Assembly: GCA_025363585.1 (NCBI GenBank)
Contig: JANYDN010000033.1
Coordinates: 1-55,570, forward strand
Source: Verrucomicrobiota bacterium
GTDB lineage: Bacteria; Verrucomicrobiota; Verrucomicrobiia; Limisphaerales; UBA9464
DNA length: 55,570 nucleotides
Direction: 5' to 3'
This document shows, in pieces, positions 26,177 to 34,918 of the stretch. The position numbers and the translations under genes were made by a program. Within the stretch, counting starts at the first letter, position 1; each line of letters starts with the position of its first letter. The notes below the pieces were generated by a model. It had not been told where the DNA came from. It worked only from the letters and a program-made list of their open reading frames with translations, and did not search any database.

Positions 26177-27015
26177 TCGCCCGCCTGTCCGCGATCGTTG
26201 GACTCGGCCTCGCCTTTGTGGTCGTCGAAATGGCCGCGACGTGGTTCGCGTCGCGTCGCCTCCGCAACTACGGCATCGTCGACGCGGTGTGGGCGTTGGG
26301 ATTCGCCCCGCTGGCGATCCTGGCGGTCATGGTCGGGAACGCTGCCGGGACAGCGCTCACGAATCGCGCCCTCGTGCTCGCGTCGATGGCAACGCTGTGG
26401 GCCTTGCGCCTCGGCGTTCATCTCGGCGTGCGGGTTCGCGCGCACCATCCGCACGAGGACGTCCGCTACGCGACGCTGCGCGCGGATTGGGGCGCGAACG
26501 CGGATCGAAGGATGTTGGGATTCTTCCTCCTGCAGGGCGGCTTGCAGGTGGCGTTGGCGTTGCCGTTTGTGTGGGTCGCCGTCGGGGACGCCACGCCCGG
26601 GCCGTGGTTCGGCCTTGGCGTTGCCGAGCTCGGGGGGATTGCGTTGTGGGCGGTCGGGATCATCGGCGAATCCGTGGCCGACGCGCAGCTCGCCCGGTTC
26701 CGGGCGAATCCGTCGAATCGCGGCGGCATCTGCCGGGTAGGGCTATGGAACCATTCGCGGCACCCGAACTATTTTTTCGAGTGGCTGGTGTGGGTCGGAT
26801 ACGCGGTGTACGCGTCGGGTTCCCCTTGGGGTTGGCTCGCGTGGGCCTCGCCCGCGCTGATGTACCACTTCCTGGTGAACGTCACCGGCGTCCCGATGAC
26901 CGAGGAGTTGTCGGTGCGATCCCGGGGCGACGCGTATCGCGAGTACCAGCGCACCACCAACGCCTTCTTTCCCGGCCCGGCGCGAGGGTCGATCGAAGGG
27001 AGCGGCCGCGCATGA
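26173..27015 (+). CDS. DUF1295 membrane protein (steroid-reductase/ICMT-like)
   Basis: This 280-residue polytopic protein has about six hydrophobic segments (for example [46 protein letters not shown]). The [18 protein letters not shown] motif is typical of the steroid 5-alpha-reductase/ICMT-like C-terminal domain, which binds NAD(P)H or SAM. DUF1295 proteins often sit beside CFA-type methyltransferases. The start is a GTG that overlaps the previous stop, and its own stop overlaps the next ATG (ATGA), so three genes are coupled. A reductase acting on a methylated or methylene lipid intermediate is an inference from this arrangement. Confidence 0.85.
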   Translation: MIARLSAIVGLGLAFVVVEMAATWFASRRLRNYGIVDAVWALGFAPLAILAVMVGNAAGTALTNRALVLASMATLWALRLGVHLGVRVRAHHPHEDVRYATLRADWGANADRRMLGFFLLQGGLQVALALPFVWVAVGDATPGPWFGLGVAELGGIALWAVGIIGESVADAQLARFRANPSNRGGICRVGLWNHSRHPNYFFEWLVWVGYAVYASGSPWGWLAWASPALMYHFLVNVTGVPMTEELSVRSRGDAYREYQRTTNAFFPGPARGSIEGSGRA

Positions 27016-28091
27016 ACGACCTGTTGTCCCGATGGCTCGCGCGCGACGTGTTCCCCGACGCGGCGTTGCGGTTCGGCATCCGCCGTCTTCTCCGCCAACG
27101 GCTCCGCGAGGAACGACGGGGCGACGTGGGCGCGCAGCGCGCGCACCTGATGGAATTCATCCGCGGCCTTCGCGAATCGCCGATCGCCGTCGAGACCGCC
27201 GCGGCGAACGAACAGCATTACGAGGTGCCGACACCTTTCTACCAGCGATGTCTCGGCCCGCGGCTGAAGTACTCGTCGTGTTACTACCACACGTTCCGCG
27301 AATCGTTGGCCGAGGCCGAGGGCCTGATGCTCGCGCTCACCTGCGAACGCGCTCTCCTTGCGGACGGACAGGATATCCTGGAGCTCGGCTGCGGCTGGGG
27401 ATCGCTCACGCTCTGGATGGCGGAGAAATATCCGGCCTCGCGGATAACCGCCGTCTCGAATTCCCGGACGCAGAAACTGCACATCGACGCCGAGTGCGCG
27501 CGCCGCGGCCTCCGCAACGTCCAGGTCGTGACCTGCGACGCCAACGTCCTCGAGCCGCCGGTGGCGTTCGGTGGCACGCAGGGCGATGGAGAGTGCGTCG
27601 CGCGTTTCGACCGCGTCGTGTCCGTGGAAATGTTCGAGCACCTCAAGAACCACGAACGCCTGATGTCGCGTATCGCGCGGTGGTTGCGTTCAGACGGCTT
27701 CCTGTTCGTCCACATCTTCGCGCACCGGGAATTCGCGTACCACTTCGTGGCGCGGGACGCGGGCGATTGGATGGCACGGTATTTCTTCACCGGCGGCATC
27801 ATGCCGAGCAACGATCTCCTGCTGTATTTCCAACGCGATCTGGCGATCGACGCGCATTGGGTCGTCGACGGACGCCACTACGAGCGGACGGCAAACCAGT
27901 GGCTGGAAAACCTGGACGCGAACGAAGTCGGGGTGCGCGCGATCCTTCGCGAGACGTACGGGCCGACGGAAGAGACCCGATGGTGGGTGTACTGGCGGGT
28001 GTTCTTCATGGCCTGCGCGGAGCTCTGGGGCTTCCGCGAAGGCAACGAATGGCACGTAAGCCACTATCGGTTTGCGCCGCTGCCGAAGTGA
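27012..28091 (+). CDS. SAM-dependent methyltransferase, coclaurine-N-methyltransferase-like CFAS relative
   Basis: This 359-residue protein has [19 protein letters not shown] followed by the SAM motif [19 protein letters not shown] and [12 protein letters not shown]. This arrangement resembles coclaurine N-methyltransferase and its bacterial relatives more than E. coli CFA synthase. [13 protein letters not shown] is the SVEMFEH motif typical of the group. No N-terminal lipid-binding domain like that of the E. coli enzyme is seen. Substrate may be an amino lipid or a modified fatty acyl chain. It is the third gene of the coupled unit, its ATG overlapping the DUF1295 stop. It converges with the hybrid kinase 42 bases away. 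Confidence 0.85.
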   Translation: MNDLLSRWLARDVFPDAALRFGIRRLLRQRLREERRGDVGAQRAHLMEFIRGLRESPIAVETAAANEQHYEVPTPFYQRCLGPRLKYSSCYYHTFRESLAEAEGLMLALTCERALLADGQDILELGCGWGSLTLWMAEKYPASRITAVSNSRTQKLHIDAECARRGLRNVQVVTCDANVLEPPVAFGGTQGDGECVARFDRVVSVEMFEHLKNHERLMSRIARWLRSDGFLFVHIFAHREFAYHFVARDAGDWMARYFFTGGIMPSNDLLLYFQRDLAIDAHWVVDGRHYERTANQWLENLDANEVGVRAILRETYGPTEETRWWVYWRVFFMACAELWGFREGNEWHVSHYRFAPLPK

Positions 28092-28133
28092 TCGCTCCGG
28101 ACCGCGCGCAGGGACTGGCAATTCGGAAGGACG

Positions 28134-31100
28134 CTACCGCCGGACGGAACCCTGCCCGTTGGATTCGAGTTCGCGGCGGAGATCCGCGATCCGGAACGGC
28201 TTGCTGACGTACGCGTCCATGCCGGCCGCGAAGCAAAGGTCCCGGTCGCCTTCCACGGCCCCCGCGGTCAGCGCGACGATCCGCACGCGGCGGCCCGGCG
28301 GTTCGTTCCGACGGATGAGACGGGTGGCCTCGAGCCCGTCGATGTCCGGCATCTGGCAATCCATCAGGACGATGTCGTAGCGATGCTTCTCGGCGAGCGC
28401 CACCGCCTCGCGCCCGCTGGCGGCGATGTGGACCTCGAAGCCGGAGCTCCGCAGGATTTCCGCGGCATACTCGCGGTTCACGGGATGATCCTCCGCGAGC
28501 AAAGCCAATTGCGGCCGCGATCCCGCGCGACGGGTGGGCGTCGAAGAAACACCGGAAGGTGACACGGGGACCTTGGCAGGCGGGTACGCGGTCGCGTTGC
28601 CGACATAGCCGGGCGGCTGGCATTCGGGAACCGGCGTCGGCAGCCGGCCGAAGGGAGCCTGCCACACGCGGTCGAAGCCCCACGATCCCGCGGCCGTTGC
28701 GTCGGCGGACTCCCGAAGCGATAGCATCAGGACGAATTGAACCGGACTTCCCGGGACGCTGCGGCGCCACGAGCGCGGGGTTGCCGCCGGGACGGGACCG
28801 AGCGACGCCCTGGACGCGATGAGCATCGATGGCGTCGTGGCGGACGCCGCCGAATCGCGGAGTTTGACGAGGCCCTCGCCCGCGTCGGCCGCCGTCTCGC
28901 CCGGTTCGAGTTCCCGTCCGAGCCATCCTTCGACCACGGACCGGTGGGTCGAATCGAGTCCGATCGCGAGGACCGAAACGACGGGGAGCCTCGATTGGAC
29001 GGCGACGGACGGGTGGGGGATCGCGGTCGGGACCCGGAACCAGAACCGCGAGCCTTGGTCCGGGGTGCTTTCGCATTCGATCACGCCCGACATCCGCTCC
29101 ACCAATTGCCGGGAGATCACCAGACCCAGTCCGGCGCCCCCGGTGCGACGCGTTGCCGGGGAATCGGCGCCCGCGAATTTATGGAAGAGGCGGGTGCGTT
29201 CCGAAGCGCCGATGCCGATCCCCGTGTCGATCACTTCGCAGAGCAGTTCCCCTTGGTTGGGCGTCTCCTTGTCGGGAGCGAAACCCACGCGGACGACGAC
29301 CGATCCGGATTCGGTGAACTTGACGGCATTGGCGACCAGGTTGAGCACCACTTGCTGGATGCGATGCGCGTCGAGATGAACCATCGGCGGGACGCCGGGT
29401 GCAACGACAAGGAAGAGGTCGAGGTTCTTTGCCGCGGCGCGCGGAACGACCAACTCGAGCGCGGCGCCCAGCATCGGTCGGATCTCGAAGTCCTCGGTCT
29501 CGAATCGGAAGTGGCCGCTTTCGAGACGGGCGAAATCGAGGACGTCGTTGATGACATTGAGCAGCGCCTCGGCGGAGACGCGGGTCGTGTGGACGTAGTC
29601 GCTCTGCTGGCGGTTGAGCAGGGTGCCGGACAAAAGCTCGTTGAAACCGATGAGTCCGTGGAGCGGCGTGCGGAGCTCGTGGCTGATCATGGCGACGAAC
29701 TCGGTTTTCGCCTGGCTGGCGGCTTCCGCGGTTTCCTTCTCCAACCGAAGCTGCGCCACGCGGTTCTCCTGGATCCTGCGCTGTTCCTCGCGGCGCGCCT
29801 GCGCGGAAGATCGCCGGCGCCCGATCAGTGCCACGATTCCAAGTCCGGCGAAAATTCCCGCCGATTGGACCGAACCGCGTTGCCACCAAAACGGCAGCAC
29901 CTCGAAGCGGATCACCGCGGGCTCCGACCAATACTGTTCGTGCTTCAGCCGGGAACGGACTTCGAACCGATGGTGCCCGGGTCTCAAATCCAGCAACGCC
30001 ACCGAACGCGCGGACGGCCCGTCCTGCCAAACGTCGGCCGTGGTGTCGAGGCGGTACGCGAACTGCATCCGGGAGGGATCGCTTAGGCCGGCCGCGGAAT
30101 AGCGCGCGTCGATGTGGCGGGTCCCTGCCTCGACCACCACCTCGACCCCGGGATCCTGCGGCGCCGGGTGGATATGGTCATGGGTCTCGAGTTCCTCGAT
30201 CCACGGCACCGGCGATGCCAATGGCTCGCGCACGGACGCCGGATTGGCCACCGACAGCCCCTTGGTGGTGGCAAACCAAACCCTTCCATCCCGCGCGAGG
30301 ATTGCCGAAGGGCTGCTTGCGGGCCGGCAAGACAGCGAACGCAATCCATCGAGATGGCCAAACCAATGGCTTTCCAACAGGGCCGCGGGATTCGTCGCGG
30401 CACGCTCGATGGACGTTCGCGTAACCCGCGCGATTCCCGCCTTTGATCCCAGCCAGAGATCCCCCGCGGCGTCCTCGACGAGACAGCGGATGGTCCCGAC
30501 CGGAAGCCGATTCGGAGTCGACGTGCCGTTCTGGGGTTTTCCGGGGGTGGGAACCGCGCCGAAAACGTCGGTCCCGTGCTCGCGAAATCGCAGGAGAAGG
30601 GGTTGGTCGTCGGCACCCAACCAGAGATCGCCGAGGTGATCGCGGAACATCGGACCCGCCGAGAAAGAGTGGCTGACGCGCGGCATCGGGACGTTTTCGA
30701 AGACGCCGGCCGGATTCATTCGCAACGGGCCCCCGGGCGAACCCGTGACCCAGATACGACCCTGCCGATCCTCGGCGATCGATCGGACGTCGAACGCGCC
30801 CGGGATTCCATGGTTCGGCCCCAGTACCCGCAACACGCCCGCCTCACGGACCGCGAGGCCGAGGTCGGAGCCTATCCACAGCCGGTGTCTGGAATCCTCG
30901 AACAGCGCGTGGATCGCGCGCGTGTTCCCTGGCAAACCGGCGATCTCGTTGGTGGATGAAGCCGTGATCTGGAACAGCCTGCCACCGTACGTCCCTGCCC
31001 AGACATCGCCGGAGTGATCGAGGGCGAGCGCCAGCACCCAATGGCGGTTTTCGTCCGGCTTCGGACTCAGGGCGATGGGTTCCGAAAATTTCCCGTTCTC

Positions 31101-32180
31101 GAACCAAACCAATCCCCCGCCATGGGTGGCGACCGCGAATCGCCCCGGCGACACCTCGACCAGCGCGTTGAACGTCGACTGCGTGGCGCCGTGGCTTTCG
31201 TCGTAGGTGGTGAACGAACGCCACCGGAATTGATGGATGCCACCGCCGTTGGTCGCGGCCCACACATCGCCTTCGCGATCCTCGAAGATCGCGGTGACCG
31301 AGTTGTTCTGGAGCCCTTCCTGGGCGGTGCATTGATGGAACGAACCGTCGGGGCGGCGCACGACGATCCCGCGCAGGTAGCAGCCCAGCCACACGTTGCC
31401 GCGTTTGTCTTCGGTCATTGCCACCTCGTCGCCGCGAAATCCTTCGGGCCGGTTCCATCCCTCTCTCCAGTTTCCCGGCTCCCGGCGGCGCACCGTGTCG
31501 GCCATCGCCAGCCAAATCCCCCCGGCGCGTGCCGGCGCGAATCCCCGGATCGGCATCGCGTCCGAGCCGTCACCCATCGTCTCCACTTGCCAGCCGCCTC
31601 CCTTCGACTGGTGCCAGAGCCGCGTCGAGGATCGGACCCAGACCCCGCCGTCACGATCATTGATCGCTAACAGGGCGTTGTCCGGCGCCGGTCCCGGCAA
31701 CGGCACTTCCGCGAAGCGATTGCCGCCGAGAGCGAAGAGCTTTCGGTCGATGGTGGCCAGAAGCCTGCCCTCGGGGTCGCGGGCGAGCGACCGCACGTCT
31801 CCCAACGGAAGGCCCTCGTTCCGGGCGTAGGGCTTCACGTCGGTCGGCGACCATCGACCCAGGCCATTGGCGGTTCCCACCCACATGGCGTTCTTGCCGT
31901 CGGGAAGAAACGCGAGGCCGGAATCACCGAGTTCCGGATGGAAGTCGTGGGGCGGGCGCGACTCGTACCGCACGCCGTCGAAGCGCGCCACCTCCGCGTA
32001 GGTCCCGATCCATAGATACCCGTCCGCTGACTGGCCGACCGCCGCGATCGCCCGAAACGGAAGGCCTTGGTCCTCTTCCCACGCCCGCAGGACGTAGAGT
32101 TCGGTCAACGGCGCGAGCCGGGCGCCGTGGGCCAGGACGGCCAACCCGCAGAACAAAACCGCCATCAACGCGCGTGTCAT
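28134..32180 (-). CDS. hybrid two-component sensor: propeller, Y_Y_Y, histidine kinase and receiver
   Basis: This 1348-residue protein from ATG 32180 has a signal anchor (MTRALMAVLFCGLAVLAHG) and about 14 periplasmic propeller blades (LWIGTYAEVARFDG, VWAATNGGGIHQF, LWLGSKAGIARV). A Y_Y_Y domain (ARYSAAGLSDPSRMQFAYRL) leads to one TM segment (GSVQSAGIFAGLGIVALIG) and a basic coiled coil. HisKA SHELRTPLHGL has its His near residue 832. HATPase boxes are NLVANAVKF, DTGIGIG and GGAGLGLVIS, and the C-terminal receiver has LLAEDHPVN, DIVLMDCQMPDIDG (phospho-Asp about 1270) and the SKPF lysine. A degenerate, probably inactive receiver-like segment lies between. No HTH follows, so a separate response regulator is expected. 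Likely ligand: a polysaccharide breakdown product. Confidence 0.92.
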   Translation of the reverse strand: MTRALMAVLFCGLAVLAHGARLAPLTELYVLRAWEEDQGLPFRAIAAVGQSADGYLWIGTYAEVARFDGVRYESRPPHDFHPELGDSGLAFLPDGKNAMWVGTANGLGRWSPTDVKPYARNEGLPLGDVRSLARDPEGRLLATIDRKLFALGGNRFAEVPLPGPAPDNALLAINDRDGGVWVRSSTRLWHQSKGGGWQVETMGDGSDAMPIRGFAPARAGGIWLAMADTVRRREPGNWREGWNRPEGFRGDEVAMTEDKRGNVWLGCYLRGIVVRRPDGSFHQCTAQEGLQNNSVTAIFEDREGDVWAATNGGGIHQFRWRSFTTYDESHGATQSTFNALVEVSPGRFAVATHGGGLVWFENGKFSEPIALSPKPDENRHWVLALALDHSGDVWAGTYGGRLFQITASSTNEIAGLPGNTRAIHALFEDSRHRLWIGSDLGLAVREAGVLRVLGPNHGIPGAFDVRSIAEDRQGRIWVTGSPGGPLRMNPAGVFENVPMPRVSHSFSAGPMFRDHLGDLWLGADDQPLLLRFREHGTDVFGAVPTPGKPQNGTSTPNRLPVGTIRCLVEDAAGDLWLGSKAGIARVTRTSIERAATNPAALLESHWFGHLDGLRSLSCRPASSPSAILARDGRVWFATTKGLSVANPASVREPLASPVPWIEELETHDHIHPAPQDPGVEVVVEAGTRHIDARYSAAGLSDPSRMQFAYRLDTTADVWQDGPSARSVALLDLRPGHHRFEVRSRLKHEQYWSEPAVIRFEVLPFWWQRGSVQSAGIFAGLGIVALIGRRRSSAQARREEQRRIQENRVAQLRLEKETAEAASQAKTEFVAMISHELRTPLHGLIGFNELLSGTLLNRQQSDYVHTTRVSAEALLNVINDVLDFARLESGHFRFETEDFEIRPMLGAALELVVPRAAAKNLDLFLVVAPGVPPMVHLDAHRIQQVVLNLVANAVKFTESGSVVVRVGFAPDKETPNQGELLCEVIDTGIGIGASERTRLFHKFAGADSPATRRTGGAGLGLVISRQLVERMSGVIECESTPDQGSRFWFRVPTAIPHPSVAVQSRLPVVSVLAIGLDSTHRSVVEGWLGRELEPGETAADAGEGLVKLRDSAASATTPSMLIASRASLGPVPAATPRSWRRSVPGSPVQFVLMLSLRESADATAAGSWGFDRVWQAPFGRLPTPVPECQPPGYVGNATAYPPAKVPVSPSGVSSTPTRRAGSRPQLALLAEDHPVNREYAAEILRSSGFEVHIAASGREAVALAEKHRYDIVLMDCQMPDIDGLEATRLIRRNEPPGRRVRIVALTAGAVEGDRDLCFAAGMDAYVSKPFRIADLRRELESNGQGSVRR

Positions 32181-32407
32181 CGGATGAAATGCCAAATCGG
32201 GGAAACGTCGGGATACCCCACCGACAAGGCCAGGCAACGTCTTTGGAGAGGTCGCTCGGACTCCATCCACCCTCCCGTTCGAATGCGCAAGCCATTCCTT
32301 GGAACGCATTTTGAAACGCGGTGGGACGGGCTGCTTCCAGGCAGTGCGTTGCCGAAACGCAGGTCCGCATTGAACCGCGACGCCTTCCGGGCACACTGGC
32401 GCCCCGT
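32181..32407. other. divergent intergenic region, no gene seen
   Basis: This 227-base region lies between the hybrid kinase (minus) and the deoxyhypusine-synthase homologue (plus). Promoters for both must lie here, but no convincing -35/-10 pair or repeat was recognised. Confidence 0.5.
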
Positions 32408-33586
32408 ATGAGCAAGAAAGCCGGCCACCCGATCTCGAAGAAGTTCTCCGCGTACCCGCGCCTCAATCCCCTCGCCGTGGGTCGCGACATCTCGGCCGCG
32501 GATTTGGTCGACCAATGCATGCTCGCCTACAACGGCGGACGCCTCCGCGAGGCCGCCCGGTTGCTCGCGCTCAAAATGCTCCCCGACGACGGTTATATCG
32601 GCATGTCTCTGACCGGCGCGCTCACTCCCGCCGGACTCGGCAAATCCTGCCTCATCCCGCTGATGAAGGCCGGGTTCGTCGACTGGATCGTCTCGACCGG
32701 CGCGAACCTCTACCACGACCTGCATTACGGTTTGGACATGCGGTTGTACCAAGGCTCGCCGTTCCTCGACGACGTGAAGCTGCACGACGAAGGCGTCATC
32801 CGTATCTACGACGTGCTTTTCGACTACAACGTGTTGCTCGACACCGACGCGTTCGTCCGCGAGGTGATCCAATCCCCGGAGTTCCAGCGTCCGATGGGCA
32901 CGGATGAATTCCATTACCTCCTGGGCCGGTACGTCCACGCGCGCCAGATCAAACTCGGGATCAAGGACAGCTCGGTTTTGGCGACGGCGTACCAATGCGG
33001 CATCCCGATCTTCACCTCGAGTCCGGGGGACAGTTCGATCGGCATGAACGTGGCGGCGATGGCCATGCGCGATTCGAAGCTGATGTTCGACGTGAACCGC
33101 GACGTGAACCAGACGGCGGGAATCGTGTACGCGGCGAAGAGCAGCGGCCACACCAGCAGCGTGTGGATTCTCGGCGGCGGCAGCCCGAAGAACTTCATCC
33201 TCCAGACGGAGCCGCAGATCCAGGAAGTGATGGGCATCAAGGAAAAGGGCCACGATTACTTCCTGCAGGTCACCGACGCGCGGCCGGATACCGGCGGTCT
33301 GAGTGGCGCCACCCCGGCGGAGGCGGTGAGTTGGGGCAAGGTCGATCCGGACAAGCTTCCGGACTCCGTGGTGTGCTACACGGACAGCACCATCGCCCTT
33401 CCGCTGCTCAGCGCCTACGTGCTGAACCGGGTGAAGCCGCGGAAGCAAAAGCGCCTTTACGATCGTCGCGACCCAATCCTCGGTGAAGTCCGCGACCGCT
33501 ATCTCCAGACCGGAACGGTGGGGAAAATCATGACCAGCCGGAAGGTGGCCAAGCGCGCGTCATCCGTCGGGCTCAAGGGCAAATGA
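32408..33586 (+). CDS. deoxyhypusine synthase family protein
   Basis: This 392-residue NAD-fold protein starts at ATG 32408. Family landmarks are MSLTGALTPAGLGKSCLIPL, DWIVSTGANLYHDLHY, IPIFTSSPGDSSIG, GGGSPKNFILQ and the motif EAVSWGKVD near the end. The Lys in that motif (about K311) aligns with the catalytic lysine of eukaryotic deoxyhypusine synthase, so the enzyme is probably active. Bacteria lack eIF5A, so bacterial homologues are thought to make homospermidine or deoxyhypusine-like compounds from spermidine or putrescine. No spermidine synthesis gene is adjacent. Which product is formed here cannot be read from sequence. Confidence 0.88.
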   Translation: MSKKAGHPISKKFSAYPRLNPLAVGRDISAADLVDQCMLAYNGGRLREAARLLALKMLPDDGYIGMSLTGALTPAGLGKSCLIPLMKAGFVDWIVSTGANLYHDLHYGLDMRLYQGSPFLDDVKLHDEGVIRIYDVLFDYNVLLDTDAFVREVIQSPEFQRPMGTDEFHYLLGRYVHARQIKLGIKDSSVLATAYQCGIPIFTSSPGDSSIGMNVAAMAMRDSKLMFDVNRDVNQTAGIVYAAKSSGHTSSVWILGGGSPKNFILQTEPQIQEVMGIKEKGHDYFLQVTDARPDTGGLSGATPAEAVSWGKVDPDKLPDSVVCYTDSTIALPLLSAYVLNRVKPRKQKRLYDRRDPILGEVRDRYLQTGTVGKIMTSRKVAKRASSVGLKGK

Positions 33587-33644
33587 CCGGCCCGAAGCCG
33601 CTCCTTGCCGACGGTCCCGGCTTCGCCTAACCCTCTCCGAACCT

Positions 33645-34415
33645 ATGGGTCTTCTCGAAGGCAAACTCGGGGTGGTTTTCGGCGTCGCCAACAAACGCTC
33701 GATCGCGTGGGCCATAGCCCAGGCTTGGAAACGCGAGGGAGCCACCCTGGCGTTCACCTACCAAGGCGAACGCCTCAAGGAAAACGTCGAGGAACTCGCC
33801 GGCACGTTCGGTGCCGACACCCTCATCCTGCCCTGCGATGTCACCTCGGACGCGCAGATCGATGCCGTGTTCGCCGCCGTGCGCGAAAAGTTCGGCCGGC
33901 TGGACCTCCTGTTGCATTCGGTGGCCTTCGCCCCCCGCGAGGCCTTGGAAGGCGACTTTCTTGACACCAGCCGCGAGGCCTTCCGCGTGGCCCACGATAT
34001 CAGCGCGTATTCGTTGGTCGGGCTGGCCCGCGCCGCCGCGCCGTTGATGACCAACGGTGGATCAATCGTTGCCATGACCTACTACGGCGCCGAGAAGGTC
34101 ATCCCGCATTACAACGTCATGGGCGTTGCCAAGGCCGCGCTCGAGGCCAGCACGCGGTATCTCGCGAACAGCCTTGGGCCGCGCCGGATCCGGGTGAATT
34201 GCATCAGCGCGGGACCGGTGAACACCTTGGCCGCGCGCGGCATCTCCGGTCTGAGCGAGATGCTGAAGCACTACGAGGCGCATGCCCCGCTTCGGCGGAA
34301 TGTCGTTCCCGATGAATTGGGTCACACCGGCGCATTCCTCGCTTCGGATGGCGCCGCCGCGATCACGGGCCAAGTCCTCTACGTGGATTGCGGCTACCAG
34401 ATCATGGGGATGTAG
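33645..34415 (+). CDS. fabI: enoyl-ACP reductase (NADH)
   Basis: This 256-residue short-chain dehydrogenase of the FabI type opens GKLGVVFGVANKRSIAWAIA with the modified Gly-rich loop of enoyl reductases. LLHSVAFAPREALEG and the catalytic Y-x6-K (YNVMGVAK) with an upstream Tyr in MTYYGAEKV are typical. SAGPVNTLAARGI completes the substrate loop. It catalyses the last step of fatty-acid elongation. It lies 58 bases after the deoxyhypusine-synthase gene; the two could share a transcript but are not functionally linked. The known triclosan target site cannot be assessed further. Confidence 0.95.
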   Translation: MGLLEGKLGVVFGVANKRSIAWAIAQAWKREGATLAFTYQGERLKENVEELAGTFGADTLILPCDVTSDAQIDAVFAAVREKFGRLDLLLHSVAFAPREALEGDFLDTSREAFRVAHDISAYSLVGLARAAAPLMTNGGSIVAMTYYGAEKVIPHYNVMGVAKAALEASTRYLANSLGPRRIRVNCISAGPVNTLAARGISGLSEMLKHYEAHAPLRRNVVPDELGHTGAFLASDGAAAITGQVLYVDCGYQIMGM

Positions 34416-34551
34416 GGACGGGGCGCGGCGTTCGGAGGTCCGGCCGTGGTGGGCGCTTGCTCGGGAGCGGCCCCGCTTCGCAGTCCGGCTTCTTGCCGAT
34501 GTCCGGCAAAGACCGCCCTTTGGCGCCTAAATGCGGAAAAGTTGGGCCCTG
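34416..34551. other. intergenic tail after fabI, nothing recognised
   Basis: Part of the 503-base gap between fabI and the ketosynthase-like gene. This 136-base tail after the fabI stop has no credible frame. The rest of the gap holds the candidate minus-strand RNA gene listed separately. Confidence 0.5.
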
Positions 34552-34597
34552 AAATAAAAAACCGGGGCGCCAGTCAGAGGATGACCGTACGCCCCGG
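34552..34597 (-). terminator. intrinsic terminator of the candidate RNA
   Basis: On the minus strand CCGGGGCG (34597-34590) pairs with CGCCCCGG (34569-34562), followed by TTTTTTATTT. The T-run is only on this strand, so it terminates leftward transcription although no minus-strand protein gene precedes it. Confidence 0.8.
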
Positions 34598-34737
34598 GGA
34601 ATATTCAGAAACAGTTCAAGTAGGTCTATGTGGAGATCCCAAGCCGCTGAACAATTTCGACTTGGAAAACGGGTGGAGCCGACGCGGGCATTTCGCCCAA
34701 ACCGACTCCGAAATTCGCTGACCTACCCTCAAAGAAC
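34553..34737 (-). ncRNA. candidate structured small RNA, about 185 nt
   Basis: A self-contained minus-strand unit: a sigma70-like promoter, a foldable body and an intrinsic terminator. The body closes with GTAGGTC (34726-34720) pairing with GACCTAC (34626-34620), extended by two G-U pairs. An inner 7-bp helix AATTTCG/CGAAATT (34715-34709 with 34659-34653) stacks on GAGTC/GGCTC and a GGGC-GAAAT-GCCC hairpin. Together they form a long rod with an asymmetric internal loop of 4 versus 28 nt. No open frame with a ribosome site is present. Size and rod shape recall 6S RNA, but the bubble is not symmetric and no known consensus (SRP, tmRNA, RNase P) was found. A riboswitch or antisense leader is less likely because no minus-strand gene follows. 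Confidence 0.5.
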
Positions 34738-34743
34738 ACGGCG

Positions 34744-34771
34744 ACCCTAGCTGCTGTCCCCGCCTCGTCAA
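34744..34771 (-). promoter_or_regulatory. sigma70-like promoter of the candidate RNA
   Basis: On the minus strand TTGACG (34771-34766) is followed after 16 bases by TAGGGT (34749-34744). Expected start of transcription is near 34737. The -35 is five of six to consensus and the -10 has T, A and final T. Confidence 0.5.
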
Positions 34772-34918
34772 CCGACTATTTTTGCCGTCGACGGGGCCAA
34801 CCTGCATCGCACCCCCTCCGCCGGCAAGGGTTATTTCTACCGTGTTTCGGCCGGCATCTCGGGGTTGGTCTTCGCCTTTTGCCATCCGCCACGCCAACCT
34901 CCCTGCGTCGTGGCTCCC

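Noticed and set aside
26055-27011. In-frame upstream extension of the third methyltransferase
   Set aside because: The reading frame is open but overlaps the clear DUF1295 gene; the coupled ATG at 27012 is the real start.
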